A stretch of 64,000 bases of DNA from positions 1,175,933 through 1,239,932 of the forward strand of contig JAJEKV010000052.1 in assembly GCA_021234155.1 (NCBI GenBank), given 5' to 3'. The notes under the pieces are model-generated. The model was not told the DNA's origin and ran no database searches. It was given only the letters and a program-made list of their open reading frames with translations. Position 1 is the stretch's first letter. Each line of letters starts with the position of its first letter. The position numbers and the translations under genes were made by a program. Positions 12,026 through 22,330 of this stretch are shown in pieces. The DNA comes from Isoetes taiwanensis (Eukaryota > Streptophyta > Lycopodiopsida > Isoetales > Isoetaceae).

Positions 12026-12150
12026 AGTAAGGATTATTATAAATAATAAAATAAATAAATATAATAAATACAATATAATAAGTAATACAATTAAAATTCA
12101 ATAAATCATTTAATAAATACAAATAAATATAATTAATTAGATAATTTCTC
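12026..12150. repeat. AT-rich AATAAATA low-complexity stretch
   Basis: A run of AATAAATAAATATAATAAATAC-like words lies directly after the homopurine tract and is followed by a short TTTC microsatellite (about 12147-12165). There is no coding potential. Confidence 0.7.
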
Positions 12151-12199
12151 TTTCTTTCTTTCTCGCCCCGCGTGGCGAGAATGGGCTCAGCGCGATGAG

Positions 12200-13840
12200 A
12201 ATTGTGCTTTGTGTTTCAATCGCCCCCTTCTTGTAGCCCTTCTATTGCCCCTTCCATGAAAGCACTCTGCCAAGTGAATTGCACGATAATCCGTCTTCCT
12301 TTTCTTCTCAATAGTCCTTTTCTTCCTTCTATAATCCGTCTATGGCGTGAGAGAAGGCTTCGATATATTCTCACGAATGCCTCCTTCTCTTCCTGCAGGA
12401 TCTGTCCAGCTCAGACCTCCATATCTTCAGGATTATGCTGCTGTCGCCGGCTATGGAGAGCTCTGCCATCGGAATAGAAGACTAGCTGGCTCTCCTTAAA
12501 CTGCACATACAGCTCTCTGGTTTTATGGAGCGCCTTGCTGAGGCTGTGCTTGAGGATGGAATTACATACTGCCGCCGAAAACTGCTTCACACTCTTGTAC
12601 TGCGGAAAAATCTACTGCTGCAAAAAACCTGGCTTCTATACCTTTTTTTGAATCCTAAATTTGAATTTGTGCTTCTCGTTTGTGCTTCGTCTTGCTTCGT
12701 CTTGGTCGATCCCTGCTTTCCCCTTTCATCCTTTCGTCTTGCAAATATGCTCTTTAGATTCATCATGATTAGATTCGTCATGCCTGCCCTCTGCGCAGCA
12801 AAGATTTTCCAGCCTTATAGGATCAAGGTTGCAGGATCTTATAGGAGGAGGTCATACCTCAGACGAGGAAGAGCCGGCACAAAGCTACTGCACATATCGG
12901 AGCTACTGCACATATCGGAGCTACTGGCGCTCTTCTCACGTCAACAATCTGGAACCAAAAGTTCGGCCCTGATTTTTTGAGTTACAGTAAATTGTGCTAA
13001 AGCACGAATCCGATTCAAGATCCTGCTTCAGTCGCTCGATTTAAAAGCTGGCTTACCGTGAAGGAAAGTGGGCCTTAACTTAAAGCTCGTGCTCTGCCAT
13101 ATCTTCACATGACGGACCTCTGCTCCGGCAAGTTTGCCATAGCCAGATAACTTTCTCCTCTTTCTGCAACTTTTTTCGCAGTACAAGCTCTTCTTATCTG
13201 TTTCAGCCTTAGTGGGGTATTTCCAAGCTCTGATCCGACCTGATCCGGGGCGTTTCCAAGCTTTGTAAGCTCTGATCCGACCTGATCAGGGGCGTTTCCA
13301 AGCTTTGTAAGAAATGGTTCTTTCCAAGCTTTGTGGTTGTAGTTCTTCTGATACTATGCCAGATGAAGAAATGGAATTCCGGCACAGCAGATGGGAAGCT
13401 TGGAAGCCGATGAAAGCTGGAAGGGCCGATGAAAGCTCCGCATCGTGAAAAGAAATGGTTCTTGAAAAGCTCGGCTTCCATGCCATAGCCACGATCTTGG
13501 GAGTTCGCCATAGCCACAATTTCGTAAGTGTACCAAATCTCTTCTTTTCAAAGGTATGTACCAAATCTCCCCCCTTTTTCAATTTCAAATTTCAAACTTA
13601 AACATGGGTGGGAGGAAAAAAGTGGAATAAATGGGTGGGAGGAAAAAAGTGGAATAATAGGGTGTACATAATAAAAAAATACGGATATAGCGTGGCCAAT
13701 AAGTTATTTTTTCTAAGCCTAATGGGTATGAAGGATTAAAATATTATATATAAATGGACGTCTATTTATACGCCCCCAATTTCACACATTGTGCACATTA
13801 TGTTGCCATTATAGGGGCACATTTTCAAGGCACATTTTCA
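12200..13840. other. No recognisable gene; local tandem duplications
   Basis: This holds several small direct repeats. GGAGCTACTGCACATATC-type 18-mers lie near 12888-12925. A 50-base phrase around CGTTTCCAAGCTTTG repeats near 13235-13310. A phrase of about 27 bases, GGGTGGGAGGAAAAAAGTGG..., is doubled near 13606-13655. The open frames are short and unlike any family I know. Confidence 0.5.
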
Positions 13841-13852
13841 ATGTTTAAGTCA

Positions 13853-14130
13853 AAACATTGATATACCCGCCGGGGGGGGGAATTGACTATTTTTTTTTTT
13901 TTTTTAATCTACGTATACATAGGAAATGCATAGTTATGGTGTGCATTTAGGGAATACATAAGATATTGTATTTATTAGGAAATATATAGGATAAGATATT
14001 GTGTTTATTAGAAAACATTGATATACTAAAAAAGGGGGGGATGGAGGATTCTATTTTTGGGTCTACGTATACATAGGAAAAAAAATGCATAGGTATAGTG
14101 TGCACTTAGAAAATACATAGGATATGGTGC
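13853..14130. repeat. Imperfect tandem duplication with ATTGATATAC start
   Basis: Two tandem copies of about 165 bases and 110 bases each begin with AAACATTGATATAC, run through a G-run and a T-rich stretch to CTACGTATACATAGGAAA, then TGCATAG...GTGTGCA. Homopolymer runs (G8-9 and T18) could contain sequencing error. Confidence 0.7.
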
Positions 14131-14276
14131 AACTAATAATGATTTGCACTTTATGATATTGGAGGTAGAAACTATGTTTGTAGGCAAGTAGGTTCGCCAC
14201 ATTTGTTGTATGTTTGATCACATGTGAATAAACGATAGTAATAGGATGTTTGAAGGGCTTAGAATTGCATTTTGCA

Positions 14277-14740
14277 CTTTGACGCCTTTCGACTCACGAG
14301 AGGGGCTGAAGAGGAGCTCTTTCACCTCGCCGGTCGAGAAAGGCCTCGAACCTGCGTTTTGCTTTGCGAGCCGCTTTGTTCGGCGTGTCGAAAGGCCTTA
14401 AACTCCGTTTTGGCTTTGTTGCCTTTCTGCGACTCATGAAATGAGAAAGGCCTTCTAAAACTGCGTTTTTAGTTTGGTACGCCTTTCGAATTTCGCGAGT
14501 CGAGAAACCCTTCTCACCCCTAAAACGTGTTTTCGCTTTGAGCGCCTTTCGACTCGCGAGTCGAGAAAGGCTTCTCTACCCTAAAACTTAGTTTTCGTTT
14601 TGAGCTGCTTTTGAGCTGCCTGACCCCTTCGCTTTTTGTTTTTGTCGCCTCACTCGCTTGAAGTCGAAAAGGCCTTTTTGACCCCCTAAAACCTGCGTTT
14701 TTTTCGTTGAACCGCCTTTCTCGTCCTCGTTTTTTGCCAC
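14277..14740. repeat. Palindromic minisatellite (CGACTCGCGAGTCG core)
   Basis: About six degenerate copies of a unit of about 70-80 bases: CGCCTTTCGACTCGCGAG, then TCGAGAAAGGCCTT, then a C-rich link and AAAACTGCGTTTT. The best copies (near 14543 and 14484) hold a near-perfect palindrome around ACTCGCGAGT flanked by CTTTC and GAAAG. The copies are CpG-rich, unlike the surrounding AT-rich DNA. Confidence 0.75.
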
Positions 14741-15423
14741 GTAGCATCACTTGACTAACTTGATTTTGTCTTTTGCGCCCTTATCTCGACCCGGATAGTA
14801 CATGCTTGGGAGCAATGAAAAGACGGTTCATTGAAGAAAGATGCCGAGAAGAGGGTGGTGACATCGGTTGGACATACAAGCACGTGGCCTATGAAGGAAC
14901 TCCTCATACAAATTTCTATCGTCGTAAGTTGCTCGTGACTTGGACAGAGCTCCACGCTACCGCTTGCACTAGGTGGTTCATGTGTGAAGAGGGTGTAATC
15001 ATTGTGATAATACGACCACTATGGTCGCTTCACCCACTGTAATATATATTCTAATGAGCCCATTTATAAATATAAGGTATCTCAAAACTAGTATTTTTTG
15101 GTGATTAAGTAAACAATTTGCTTAATTTTTGTTGGAATTTGTGATCTCTTGTCTACCCACCTAAGAAAATAGAACCAAAATGTCTTGGTAAAGGAATTCA
15201 CCCTCACGCGAAAAACTCTTATTTTGAATGATAAATAAGCCCCAAAACGGGGACTCGACTCGCTATCCGACAAAAACTGGGAGAAAGCTTGGATGCACAG
15301 TAACAGACAAAAATTCGAATTAAGGCCAGTTTTCGGGTCGGGGTGCTCCTTCTTGTGTAAAATAACAGAGTTCCGAAAAAAAGTGGGAATGGAATGAGTC
15401 CCACTTTAATTAAATACGACTTT

Positions 15424-17114
15424 CAAGAAATAATGATCATGACTATTTAATTACAATAAGTGTCATAAGCATATTCCTCTAAGCAACAATATTTTGGTCT
15501 TCCAACAACAACAAAGAATTGAATCCTACATATTCCAATCGGGTTCTCAATGCTTGAAATAGTCCATATTGGCCCATGCATAAACACATTATTGATATAA
15601 TTCTTGGAAAGCTCATACTATATCATGTCACAATTATGAAAAGAACACTTCAAGATTCCTAATAATAATACTCAATGCACGAATGGGTGAAAATTTTAAA
15701 TGGCTTACCTAATTGTAGCCTAATAACTCTACACGGAACAAACCGGATCATAGTTGCAAGGTTTTAGGAAAAAAAAAAAGGCTTTAGGGCAACAAAGCGT
15801 TAAAAAATAGCCTTTGCAATAGAGATCTGGCTCACACGACATGAGCTGACCAAAACTTACTACAGTTCCACAAGGAAGAAAATTAAAACAAAGAATATGT
15901 TTGACTGCTGGAACAACTTGATGCAAAGAATGTACAAATTGTGAAGAGAAACTTATTAATGCTTGATGGTATGAACAATGGCCCGTTCCAAAGCAGCTCC
16001 AAAGTGGCAACCGAAGCTGCAAAGCTGCTCGACAATTTTCCACTTCAAAACCTAATCCTATGAACATCTCAAGCAAAACATTACTCCATGCGACTGAAAG
16101 AATTGAAGATGTTAATTCCTATTCTCCACGATAGATTTTACTTTAACCATGAAGTAGTAAACAGTTACCTGACATTTCCTTGCATAAATAGTTGTGGGTT
16201 AACTCAAATCACACGTGGACTGAAGTTGTTCAAACCCAATTTGGTTGGGGTTGCTTGTGAATATTGCTAGTGGGAGGTTGGTGAGACCTAGTTGGCAAGG
16301 CGAGGTTGCTAAGATATTGGTAGTGTGATCATAATTTAATGAAACCAGGATAATGCCATCAGTCAAAACCATCAGACTAGGATTCTAGAATAGGCAAGTA
16401 TGCATGTATTGTGTGCATGCTTTGCAGTCATTTTTAGGCCACTTACCAATCACCTTCAGCTCATCATCAAGGTTTGGCAATGTCATTGCATTTTCACAAT
16501 AAAGATTCAACTTTATTTTTTCCTTTCTAAGTACTAGATTTTAGTGAATGCCACCAACCGATAAAATATTGTGGGTTCGTGTGAGCAATGGCTATTCGAA
16601 GGACATACAGAATATAGTGTGGTCAGGATTTATCATGCAATATGCAAGGTTACTCCCTTGATAGCTGGGGCTACGCTATCATTTAGCATATTCATACTCA
16701 CATAATATAGTCGAATAGACAACCAAATCTAGTTTATAAGCTTGTCTTCCAATGTTTTCGCCTATAGCCATTGCTCTTGCATTTCACATGCTTTCAGTTG
16801 AAAAGTATGTTATGTTTGAAAATAAAGTAATGAAAAAACGATGCTAGGAATAGAAATTTCTTTGGATACATTTGCAATATCAATGGTATATTATGTGCAA
16901 GGAATATCTGGCTTATCATGGCTGGTTGTTAGTTTCTTTCTCAAGGATGATTTGCATATGGACCTAAACGGAGGTAATGCTTTAGATCTATTGTTTATTT
17001 GATATAGGTTGCCAGGACATGCAATTTTGCTTGTTAAGGGCCTGGCGAGCTCATTAGGGTGAACAAAGGTCGGAACCAGGCGAAATTGCATGCCCTGGCA
17101 CATTCTCTATCGTA
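15424..17114. other. Spacer between duplication units, no gene recognised
   Basis: AT-rich DNA with short frames only. A stretch near 16745-16800 (CCAATGTTTTCGCCTATAGC and what follows) matches, as reverse complement, part of 23550-23620, so fragments of this spacer also lie inverted beyond unit B. I see no RNA gene. Confidence 0.5.
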
Positions 17115-17550
17115 ATGCTTCGGGGTAGAGGTTATTTAGCACTGTGGAGCAAAAGCAAGCAACTATTTCAAGAAAATCATTGCAATTTTGTAGAGGCCAA
17201 GAGAGGAGGCCATTGTCAGAGATAATCTGGATCTGTAATTAGGCGAAATAGCCTTTGCCCGAACATTACGTCTTCTTAGAAGAAGTGCATTCACTGACAA
17301 TCTTCCAATCTTAGCCTAGCAACATCACTCATTAGAATTGACGAAAGAAACCTAATCTGAAGTTTTAATCCATATTGAAGCAACGAAATGATAAGGACAA
17401 TAATGCATGACGAAAACATCAAAAATAAAACGACAGCCTTCGTATGATTCAATATTTGGACCGGAACCATATACGTAAAACATGCAAGGCATTTCATAAA
17501 CCCCATTATATATATGCACAACAAGATTATGGAAATAAGTTCATGGGAAC

Positions 17551-17805
17551 TTATAGAACTTGACCAATGACTATTTTTGTGCATGTGCAATAGCATTGGA
17601 TACAAGAGCGGCAAGAATACTTGGCACAGTCTGAATCGGATTTGCAATTACAATAGGATGGGGGGCTCTCACTCTGAAAGAGCGATCTAGAAACCAAGCT
17701 TTTGCCCAGGCTTCTTCCGGAAGCATTGGAAGAGCTTAAGCTGCCGAATACCAGCACAACTAAGAGAAACATGGTGCCAATCTTGCGAACGAATGAAGTA
17801 GCCAT
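17551..17805 (-). CDS. Secreted cysteine-rich peptide (unit B copy)
   Basis: The product is 84 residues from an ATG at 17805. The signal peptide (residues 1-29) and spacer are identical to the unit A copy. The C-terminal domain keeps eight cysteines, with one residue fewer between the fifth and sixth (C-x2-C instead of C-x3-C). A 1-base difference just before the old stop extends the tail by about seven residues (ending GQVL). The differences fall in the mature domain and not in the signal, a pattern often seen in defence or signalling peptides, though the sample is tiny. It is divergent from the kinase at 18194. No family is recognised with confidence. Confidence 0.62.
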   Translation of the reverse strand: MATSFVRKIGTMFLLVVLVFGSLSSSNASGRSLGKSLVSRSLFQSESPPSYCNCKSDSDCAKYSCRSCIQCYCTCTKIVIGQVL

Positions 17806-17842
17806 GGCGGACGCTTAGGTTGAGGTAAGCTCCACACAACCA

Positions 17843-17852
17843 TTTTTATAGA
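17843..17852 (-). promoter_or_regulatory. TATA-like box for the unit B peptide gene
   Basis: The minus-strand CTATAAAAATGG lies about 40 bases before the ATG at 17805 and is identical to the unit A element. The 388-base gap between the two divergent ATGs (17806-18193) is the likely shared promoter region. It contains a repeated phrase, CAGAAAGGGTCC, at about 17996 and 18079. Confidence 0.42.
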
Positions 17853-18193
17853 GGGGTCTTGCATTGTCTGCATTTTTTCTTTTCTTCTGGCCTCGTGTTT
17901 GAAACTTGTGCCGGTCTTAGTTACTTTCTAGATGCTCACAGACGGCCCCACCTGTTTGGAAGTCAAGCAAGACCTCATGTTAGGTTCTAGATGATCAGAA
18001 AGGGTCCCCCTAATAAGACACATCTAAAAGCTCTGACATTTTAGAACATGTTGGCAATAAACACGCAAATGCCTCTGTCAGAAAGGGTCCGCCTTAGCTC
18101 TGATATTTTCAAACATGTTGACAATGAACATGCGCTTGCCTTCTGTCTTATTTATCTACGAACTCAAGTTAGGAATTCAAATTAGGGACTGAA

Positions 18194-20554
18194 ATGCTAG
18201 CGCACAGCATGGATAGGCTTGGACTTATGGTGCTATTCCTTCTGGGCACCATCTTGCCCTCTGCTGCCCTTGTTCCCCTTGGCTCAACGCTTATTGCTGC
18301 TGGGAACAGTTCTTGGAAGTCTGATGATGGCAATTTTGCCATGGGATTTATTCAAGTACGGCATGGCACATTTGTTATGGCAATTTGGTATGAGAAGGTC
18401 CCTTCCCAGACTGTTGTGTGGAGCGTCCGATCAACTGGATCAGTGAAGGATATAGAAGTTAGTAGCAAAGCCACTATTTCCTTGTCCATGGATGGTAATT
18501 TAACACTTGTAGATTCTGGCAATACTGTTTGGTATGCAAACACTGGGTCCCTTGCTGCGACTGGAGCTTCTATGTTGAATTCTGGCAATTTCATCCTCTT
18601 CAATAACAGTGGCAATGTATGGGAAAGCTTCTCCTATCCTACCCACACCTTGTTACCCAACCAAAAATTGTCTTCCACCCTTACTAATGGAGATTACTTG
18701 CTAGAGATCCACACCAGAGGGATACGGCTCAACTACACATCTTCACGAGGATTGGATGACCAGCTGACCGATCCTTCGTATTGGAGCTTCTCAGCCACTC
18801 CTTTCCAGTCACCCTTTCTTAATCTCAGCTCATCTGGTGTAGTAACAGTCTACAATGTGCAAGAGAATGACTCATATAAACTGGTGGACTTTGATTACCA
18901 GTCGGAGGGTTTTATGCGAAGGTTGTCTTTAGATGGTGATGGAAATGCGAAAGTATATGGTTTTAATTCAAGCTCAAACTCATCATGGGTCGTATTATGG
19001 CAGGCTATGCTAACAGAGTGTAGCATATATGGCAGATGTGGGACTAATGCATTATGTGCCTACATGCCAACTCCTACTTGCATTTGTCCGCCCGGCTTCG
19101 AGATGCAAAATGGGAGTTGTGTTCAGCAAATTCAAATTGGATGCAGCACTAATGTTGCAAAGGAAAAGCTCAGCATCGTTTCCTTATACCATGCAGACTT
19201 TCATAGCAATGACTTCGACAGATATTATTTTGTGTCCATGGACACATGTAAACAATATTGCTTGGATGAGTGCAAGTGTGCTGCTGCTGTTTACTACCTC
19301 TCTGGAGTAGGCACATGCTTGCTCAAAAGCAAGCTTTCAAATGGGGTGCAATCACCTGGTATTCCATATGTGGTTCTTCTAAAACTTTCAACAGATGCTA
19401 AGATAAATGCTACTATGCAATTCCCTCAAGATTTGAGCTCCTATACTACCGTTTATCTGTCTTCAACTATCAAGGATTCTTTAGGGAAGAGTTCTTTTCT
19501 GCCATGCAATTATGCAACACCAATGTTGTTTGTAGCTGTAAGTGAATTCTGTTGTCTCATTGTTTGTATCGGTGGCTTTTTTATGCTTAAATCAAAGTGG
19601 AGAGCAATGCGGGAACATGGGTGGATGCATGGCATGCCTACCAGGTTTTCACATGAGCAGCTCAAGTTTGCAAGTGAGAACTTCAGTCATAAGATTGGAT
19701 CTGGTGGATTTGGGCAAGTTTACAAAGGTAAGTTACCAGATAAAACTCTGATTGCCATCAAGAAGCTTGAACTGGCAAACCACGGGGAGGAGCAATTTGA
19801 AGCGGAAGTGACAACAATAGGTAAGGTTCACCACATAAATCTAGTCCGATTATTAGGATATTGTTCAGAAGGTCCACATCGATTGCTAGTTCATCAGTAC
19901 ATACCGAACGGGTCCCTGGACAACTTCTTGTTCTCCAGCTCGAATGATCAAACATCCAATTGGGATATTCGATTTGGTATTGCTGTGGGCATTGCTAGAG
20001 GCATCATGTATTTACATGAGGAATGCGATGAGTGCATCCTTCATTTTGACATTAAGCCTCAAAATATATTGTTGGATGAGAATTTTATGCCCAAGATATG
20101 TGATTTTGGTTTGGCTAAATTGATGAGTAGGGAAACGGTCACTTCTATGTCTACCATTAGAGGCACGAGGGGGTACTTAGCACCAGAATGGACTACCAAT
20201 CAGCCCATCACTGCCAAGGCAGATGTGTATAGCTATGGCATGCTTCTGTTTGAAATTTTAAGTGGTAGACAAAACCTCTTGATTACGACGTCAGCTGTAG
20301 AAAGTAATAAATGTTATTTTCCAGAGTGGGCTTTAGAGAAGTTAAAAAATGGGCATTTGGAAGTTGTAGCAGATCCTAGATTTCGGAAGCACGTGGATTG
20401 GGAGCAGTTCAAGAGAAGCATTAAGGTAGCCATGTGGTGCATTCAGTTGGATCCAATATGCAGATTTGAGATGAGCAAGGTGGTGCAAATGTTGGATGGT
20501 AGCTTGGAGGTCCCTAATCTTGATCTTGGCGATTGTTCTTTTAACTCCATCTAA
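18194..20554 (+). CDS. G-type lectin S-receptor-like serine/threonine kinase
   Basis: This is a 786-residue, single-exon plasma-membrane receptor kinase. A signal peptide covers about residues 6-26; M1 and M6 are both possible starts. The bulb-lectin domain is at about 30-160 (GNFAMGF, IWYEKV, WESFSYPTHTLLP). An EGF-like stretch at about 275-310 is followed by a PAN/apple-like cysteine region at about 317-400. One transmembrane segment spans about 444-465. The kinase domain covers about 500-770: glycine loop GSGGFGQV (502-509), lysine in AIKKL (about 523), catalytic loop HFDIKPQN (617-624), DFG (637-639) and APEW (663-666). The residue before the catalytic Asp is Phe, so it is a non-RD kinase, a class often tied to immune-type signalling. 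The layout matches the SD2-type family. Ligand and partners are unknown. Confidence 0.93.
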   Translation: MLAHSMDRLGLMVLFLLGTILPSAALVPLGSTLIAAGNSSWKSDDGNFAMGFIQVRHGTFVMAIWYEKVPSQTVVWSVRSTGSVKDIEVSSKATISLSMDGNLTLVDSGNTVWYANTGSLAATGASMLNSGNFILFNNSGNVWESFSYPTHTLLPNQKLSSTLTNGDYLLEIHTRGIRLNYTSSRGLDDQLTDPSYWSFSATPFQSPFLNLSSSGVVTVYNVQENDSYKLVDFDYQSEGFMRRLSLDGDGNAKVYGFNSSSNSSWVVLWQAMLTECSIYGRCGTNALCAYMPTPTCICPPGFEMQNGSCVQQIQIGCSTNVAKEKLSIVSLYHADFHSNDFDRYYFVSMDTCKQYCLDECKCAAAVYYLSGVGTCLLKSKLSNGVQSPGIPYVVLLKLSTDAKINATMQFPQDLSSYTTVYLSSTIKDSLGKSSFLPCNYATPMLFVAVSEFCCLIVCIGGFFMLKSKWRAMREHGWMHGMPTRFSHEQLKFASENFSHKIGSGGFGQVYKGKLPDKTLIAIKKLELANHGEEQFEAEVTTIGKVHHINLVRLLGYCSEGPHRLLVHQYIPNGSLDNFLFSSSNDQTSNWDIRFGIAVGIARGIMYLHEECDECILHFDIKPQNILLDENFMPKICDFGLAKLMSRETVTSMSTIRGTRGYLAPEWTTNQPITAKADVYSYGMLLFEILSGRQNLLITTSAVESNKCYFPEWALEKLKNGHLEVVADPRFRKHVDWEQFKRSIKVAMWCIQLDPICRFEMSKVVQMLDGSLEVPNLDLGDCSFNSI

Positions 20555-21282
20555 GGACCATTGAAAAATGATAACGTGATACAGCATTCGTACAGGAAGT
20601 CATCAGTTCCTAATCCTTCTCCATAGTTGATGGACTAATTAATTTGGGTATCAATTGCGAGCGGACTAGGGGTCCCAATCTCTCACTTGATCTTGATTGG
20701 TCCCAGAATTTGTGTTTCATAAGTTATAGAGAATCCGTAAGTTATGTAGAAGATGGATTCAAACATGGAAAACGAGATTGATTTGTTTTAGGCTATTAGC
20801 CACAATTGTGAGATATGTTACGTATAAGAAAACATTCAACTCTTTTAGGAGAAAAAGGAGCTTTCTTGAAATTCTGGGTCAAAAGTTTCTATTGCATCAA
20901 TCCTTAAACATCTCGGTGTCGTGCAATTATCCGATTATCCAGTCACAACAATGCCCACCTTGGATCAGCATCTTGACAGCAATGGTTATTTCTGATAATC
21001 CATCGCTTCTGAGTGATTATCACTTTCACGGCTAAGATTAGGGAGCTTATAAGATCAATGGTGACAATCGCCTCCACCAGCTGTTTAACGGCCGTCAACC
21101 CTCCCCTTGAGGCCGGTAGATAGCCCTCGAGGCTATATGCCATGATCATCTCAAGGGGAGGGTTAACTTCCTCTTCAAATGATTCAGCCTTTAGAATCAT
21201 TCAGCTTGCATGGTATTGTAATCAATTCACATTGGTTAGTACATTGATACAAGCATTTGTAGTGAATTGTCTGTAGGTTTTG
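20555..21282. other. 3' flank of the unit B kinase, no gene seen
   Basis: This is colinear with unit A 3383-4133, apart from a few short indels. It is probably 3' UTR and intergenic DNA. No clear polyadenylation signal or RNA gene can be asserted. Confidence 0.5.
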
Positions 21283-21816
21283 TAGCGAATTTATAATTTT
21301 CTTTTGCATGCATTGTACTATCAGTCAAATAAAAAACGAGCACTGTATGAGGTCTTCAAAATAAGGACAATCATCCCTCTCAAACAGCAGAGATGATGAT
21401 AAACCATGGTCATTGTTTCTTTAGTTATCCAAAAAAATGGGATTTTTCACAAGAGGATGGAAGGGACTTTTAAAAAAGTTCAAGTGTCTTATTGTCTCGT
21501 AGCCTGCTCTGGTTCGTCCTCTTGTGATCGCCAGTTCAGTTGTCCATTTCAAGGGTCCCTTCAAAAGGTAGATTGGAACATTTGATTATCATTTTATAAC
21601 CGTGTTTTGGTAGCTATACCTCCTTATATAAGGAAATTACGTTTCACGGAGAAATCATATAGGGGCTAAGGATATATCTTGTAAGACATTTTCTTCTCTG
21701 AAACCTGTTACTTGTTATTTGAGAACTTGACTAAGAAAAGCTTTCGTAGTTAATTATTCCAGAATAAATTGCATATGTTTTGGAGCTGGAAGACAAGAAG
21801 ATGAGCTAAAGACAAC
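21283..21816. repeat. Inverted counterpart of 4134-5153
   Basis: The reverse complement of this segment aligns with unit A, including a TATATAAGGAGG-type stretch and the empty MITE site near 21765. The flanks remain colinear with unit A. Confidence 0.85.
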
Positions 21817-22059
21817 TAAACAACCCAAATCTATTTTAAATATTCAAACAGTAGACGCAAGAAGAGCTAATTGTGGGGTAAAGAGGCTGCACGGATATAT
21901 AGAGAGGACAAATATAAGAATCTACTAAGATATATACTTTAATATCTTAAAAAGAGGAAAGGACACAAACTTGACCTTGAAACTTATTTATAGATTTGTC
22001 ATGTTATAGGACCTTAGCCGGGTAGGACCAGCACAAGGTTGGAGGGTAAGAGTGGCATT

Positions 22060-22330
22060 AGGGGTGGCCACATGCAATATTTGCTGCCTCCACCTCCGTA
22101 TCTCAATTTCATACGAGAGCGGATACCAGAGAGGTGAAGAGTGGCAGAATAAAGGGGGAAGAGCTTCAGAAGAGAGGGGAACCAGCAGATTGCACTAATT
22201 TTTGTGGATGCTCCCCTGCAAGAATGGAAGATTGAAAACTGGCCTCCGACTTCAAGATGGAGGCCTCCACTTCCGTTTTTGCCTCAAAATCTGCCGTTGA
22301 AGGCAGAAAAATGATCATGTGGCCACCCCT
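22060..22330. mobile_element. 271-bp MITE with ATT target duplication
   Basis: The terminal inverted repeat is AGGGGTGGCCACATG at both ends. The element is flanked by ATT at 22057-22059 and 22331-22333. Unit A has the empty site (GTGGCATTGCTGC near 10650). A 3-bp duplication allows a PIF/Harbinger-like or CACTA-like mobiliser; the superfamily is not settled. It has no coding capacity. Confidence 0.85.

Larger units (their letters stand above)
11613..15423. repeat. Region bounded by a perfect 26-bp inverted repeat
   Basis: Positions 11613-11638 and 15398-15423 are exact reverse complements (core GTCGTATTTAATTAAAG). This could be a transposon of about 3.8 kb, or two solo ends of one family. 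I find no target-site duplication next to the outer ends. No transposase frame is visible between them. The interior contains a homopurine tract, short tandem duplications and a palindromic minisatellite. Confidence 0.45.

Noticed and set aside
11731-12073. Leucine/proline-rich minus-strand open frames
   Set aside because: They arise from reading the homopurine tract backwards. Composition alone explains them.
12202-12980. Possible gene in the 91- and 151-codon plus-strand frames
   Set aside because: There are no recognisable motifs, the frames overlap low-complexity and tandem duplications, and there is no paralogue to test constraint.
15729-16076. 115-codon minus-strand frame
   Set aside because: It has no family match that I recognise, it contains a phenylalanine run from an A-tract, and it probably opens by chance.
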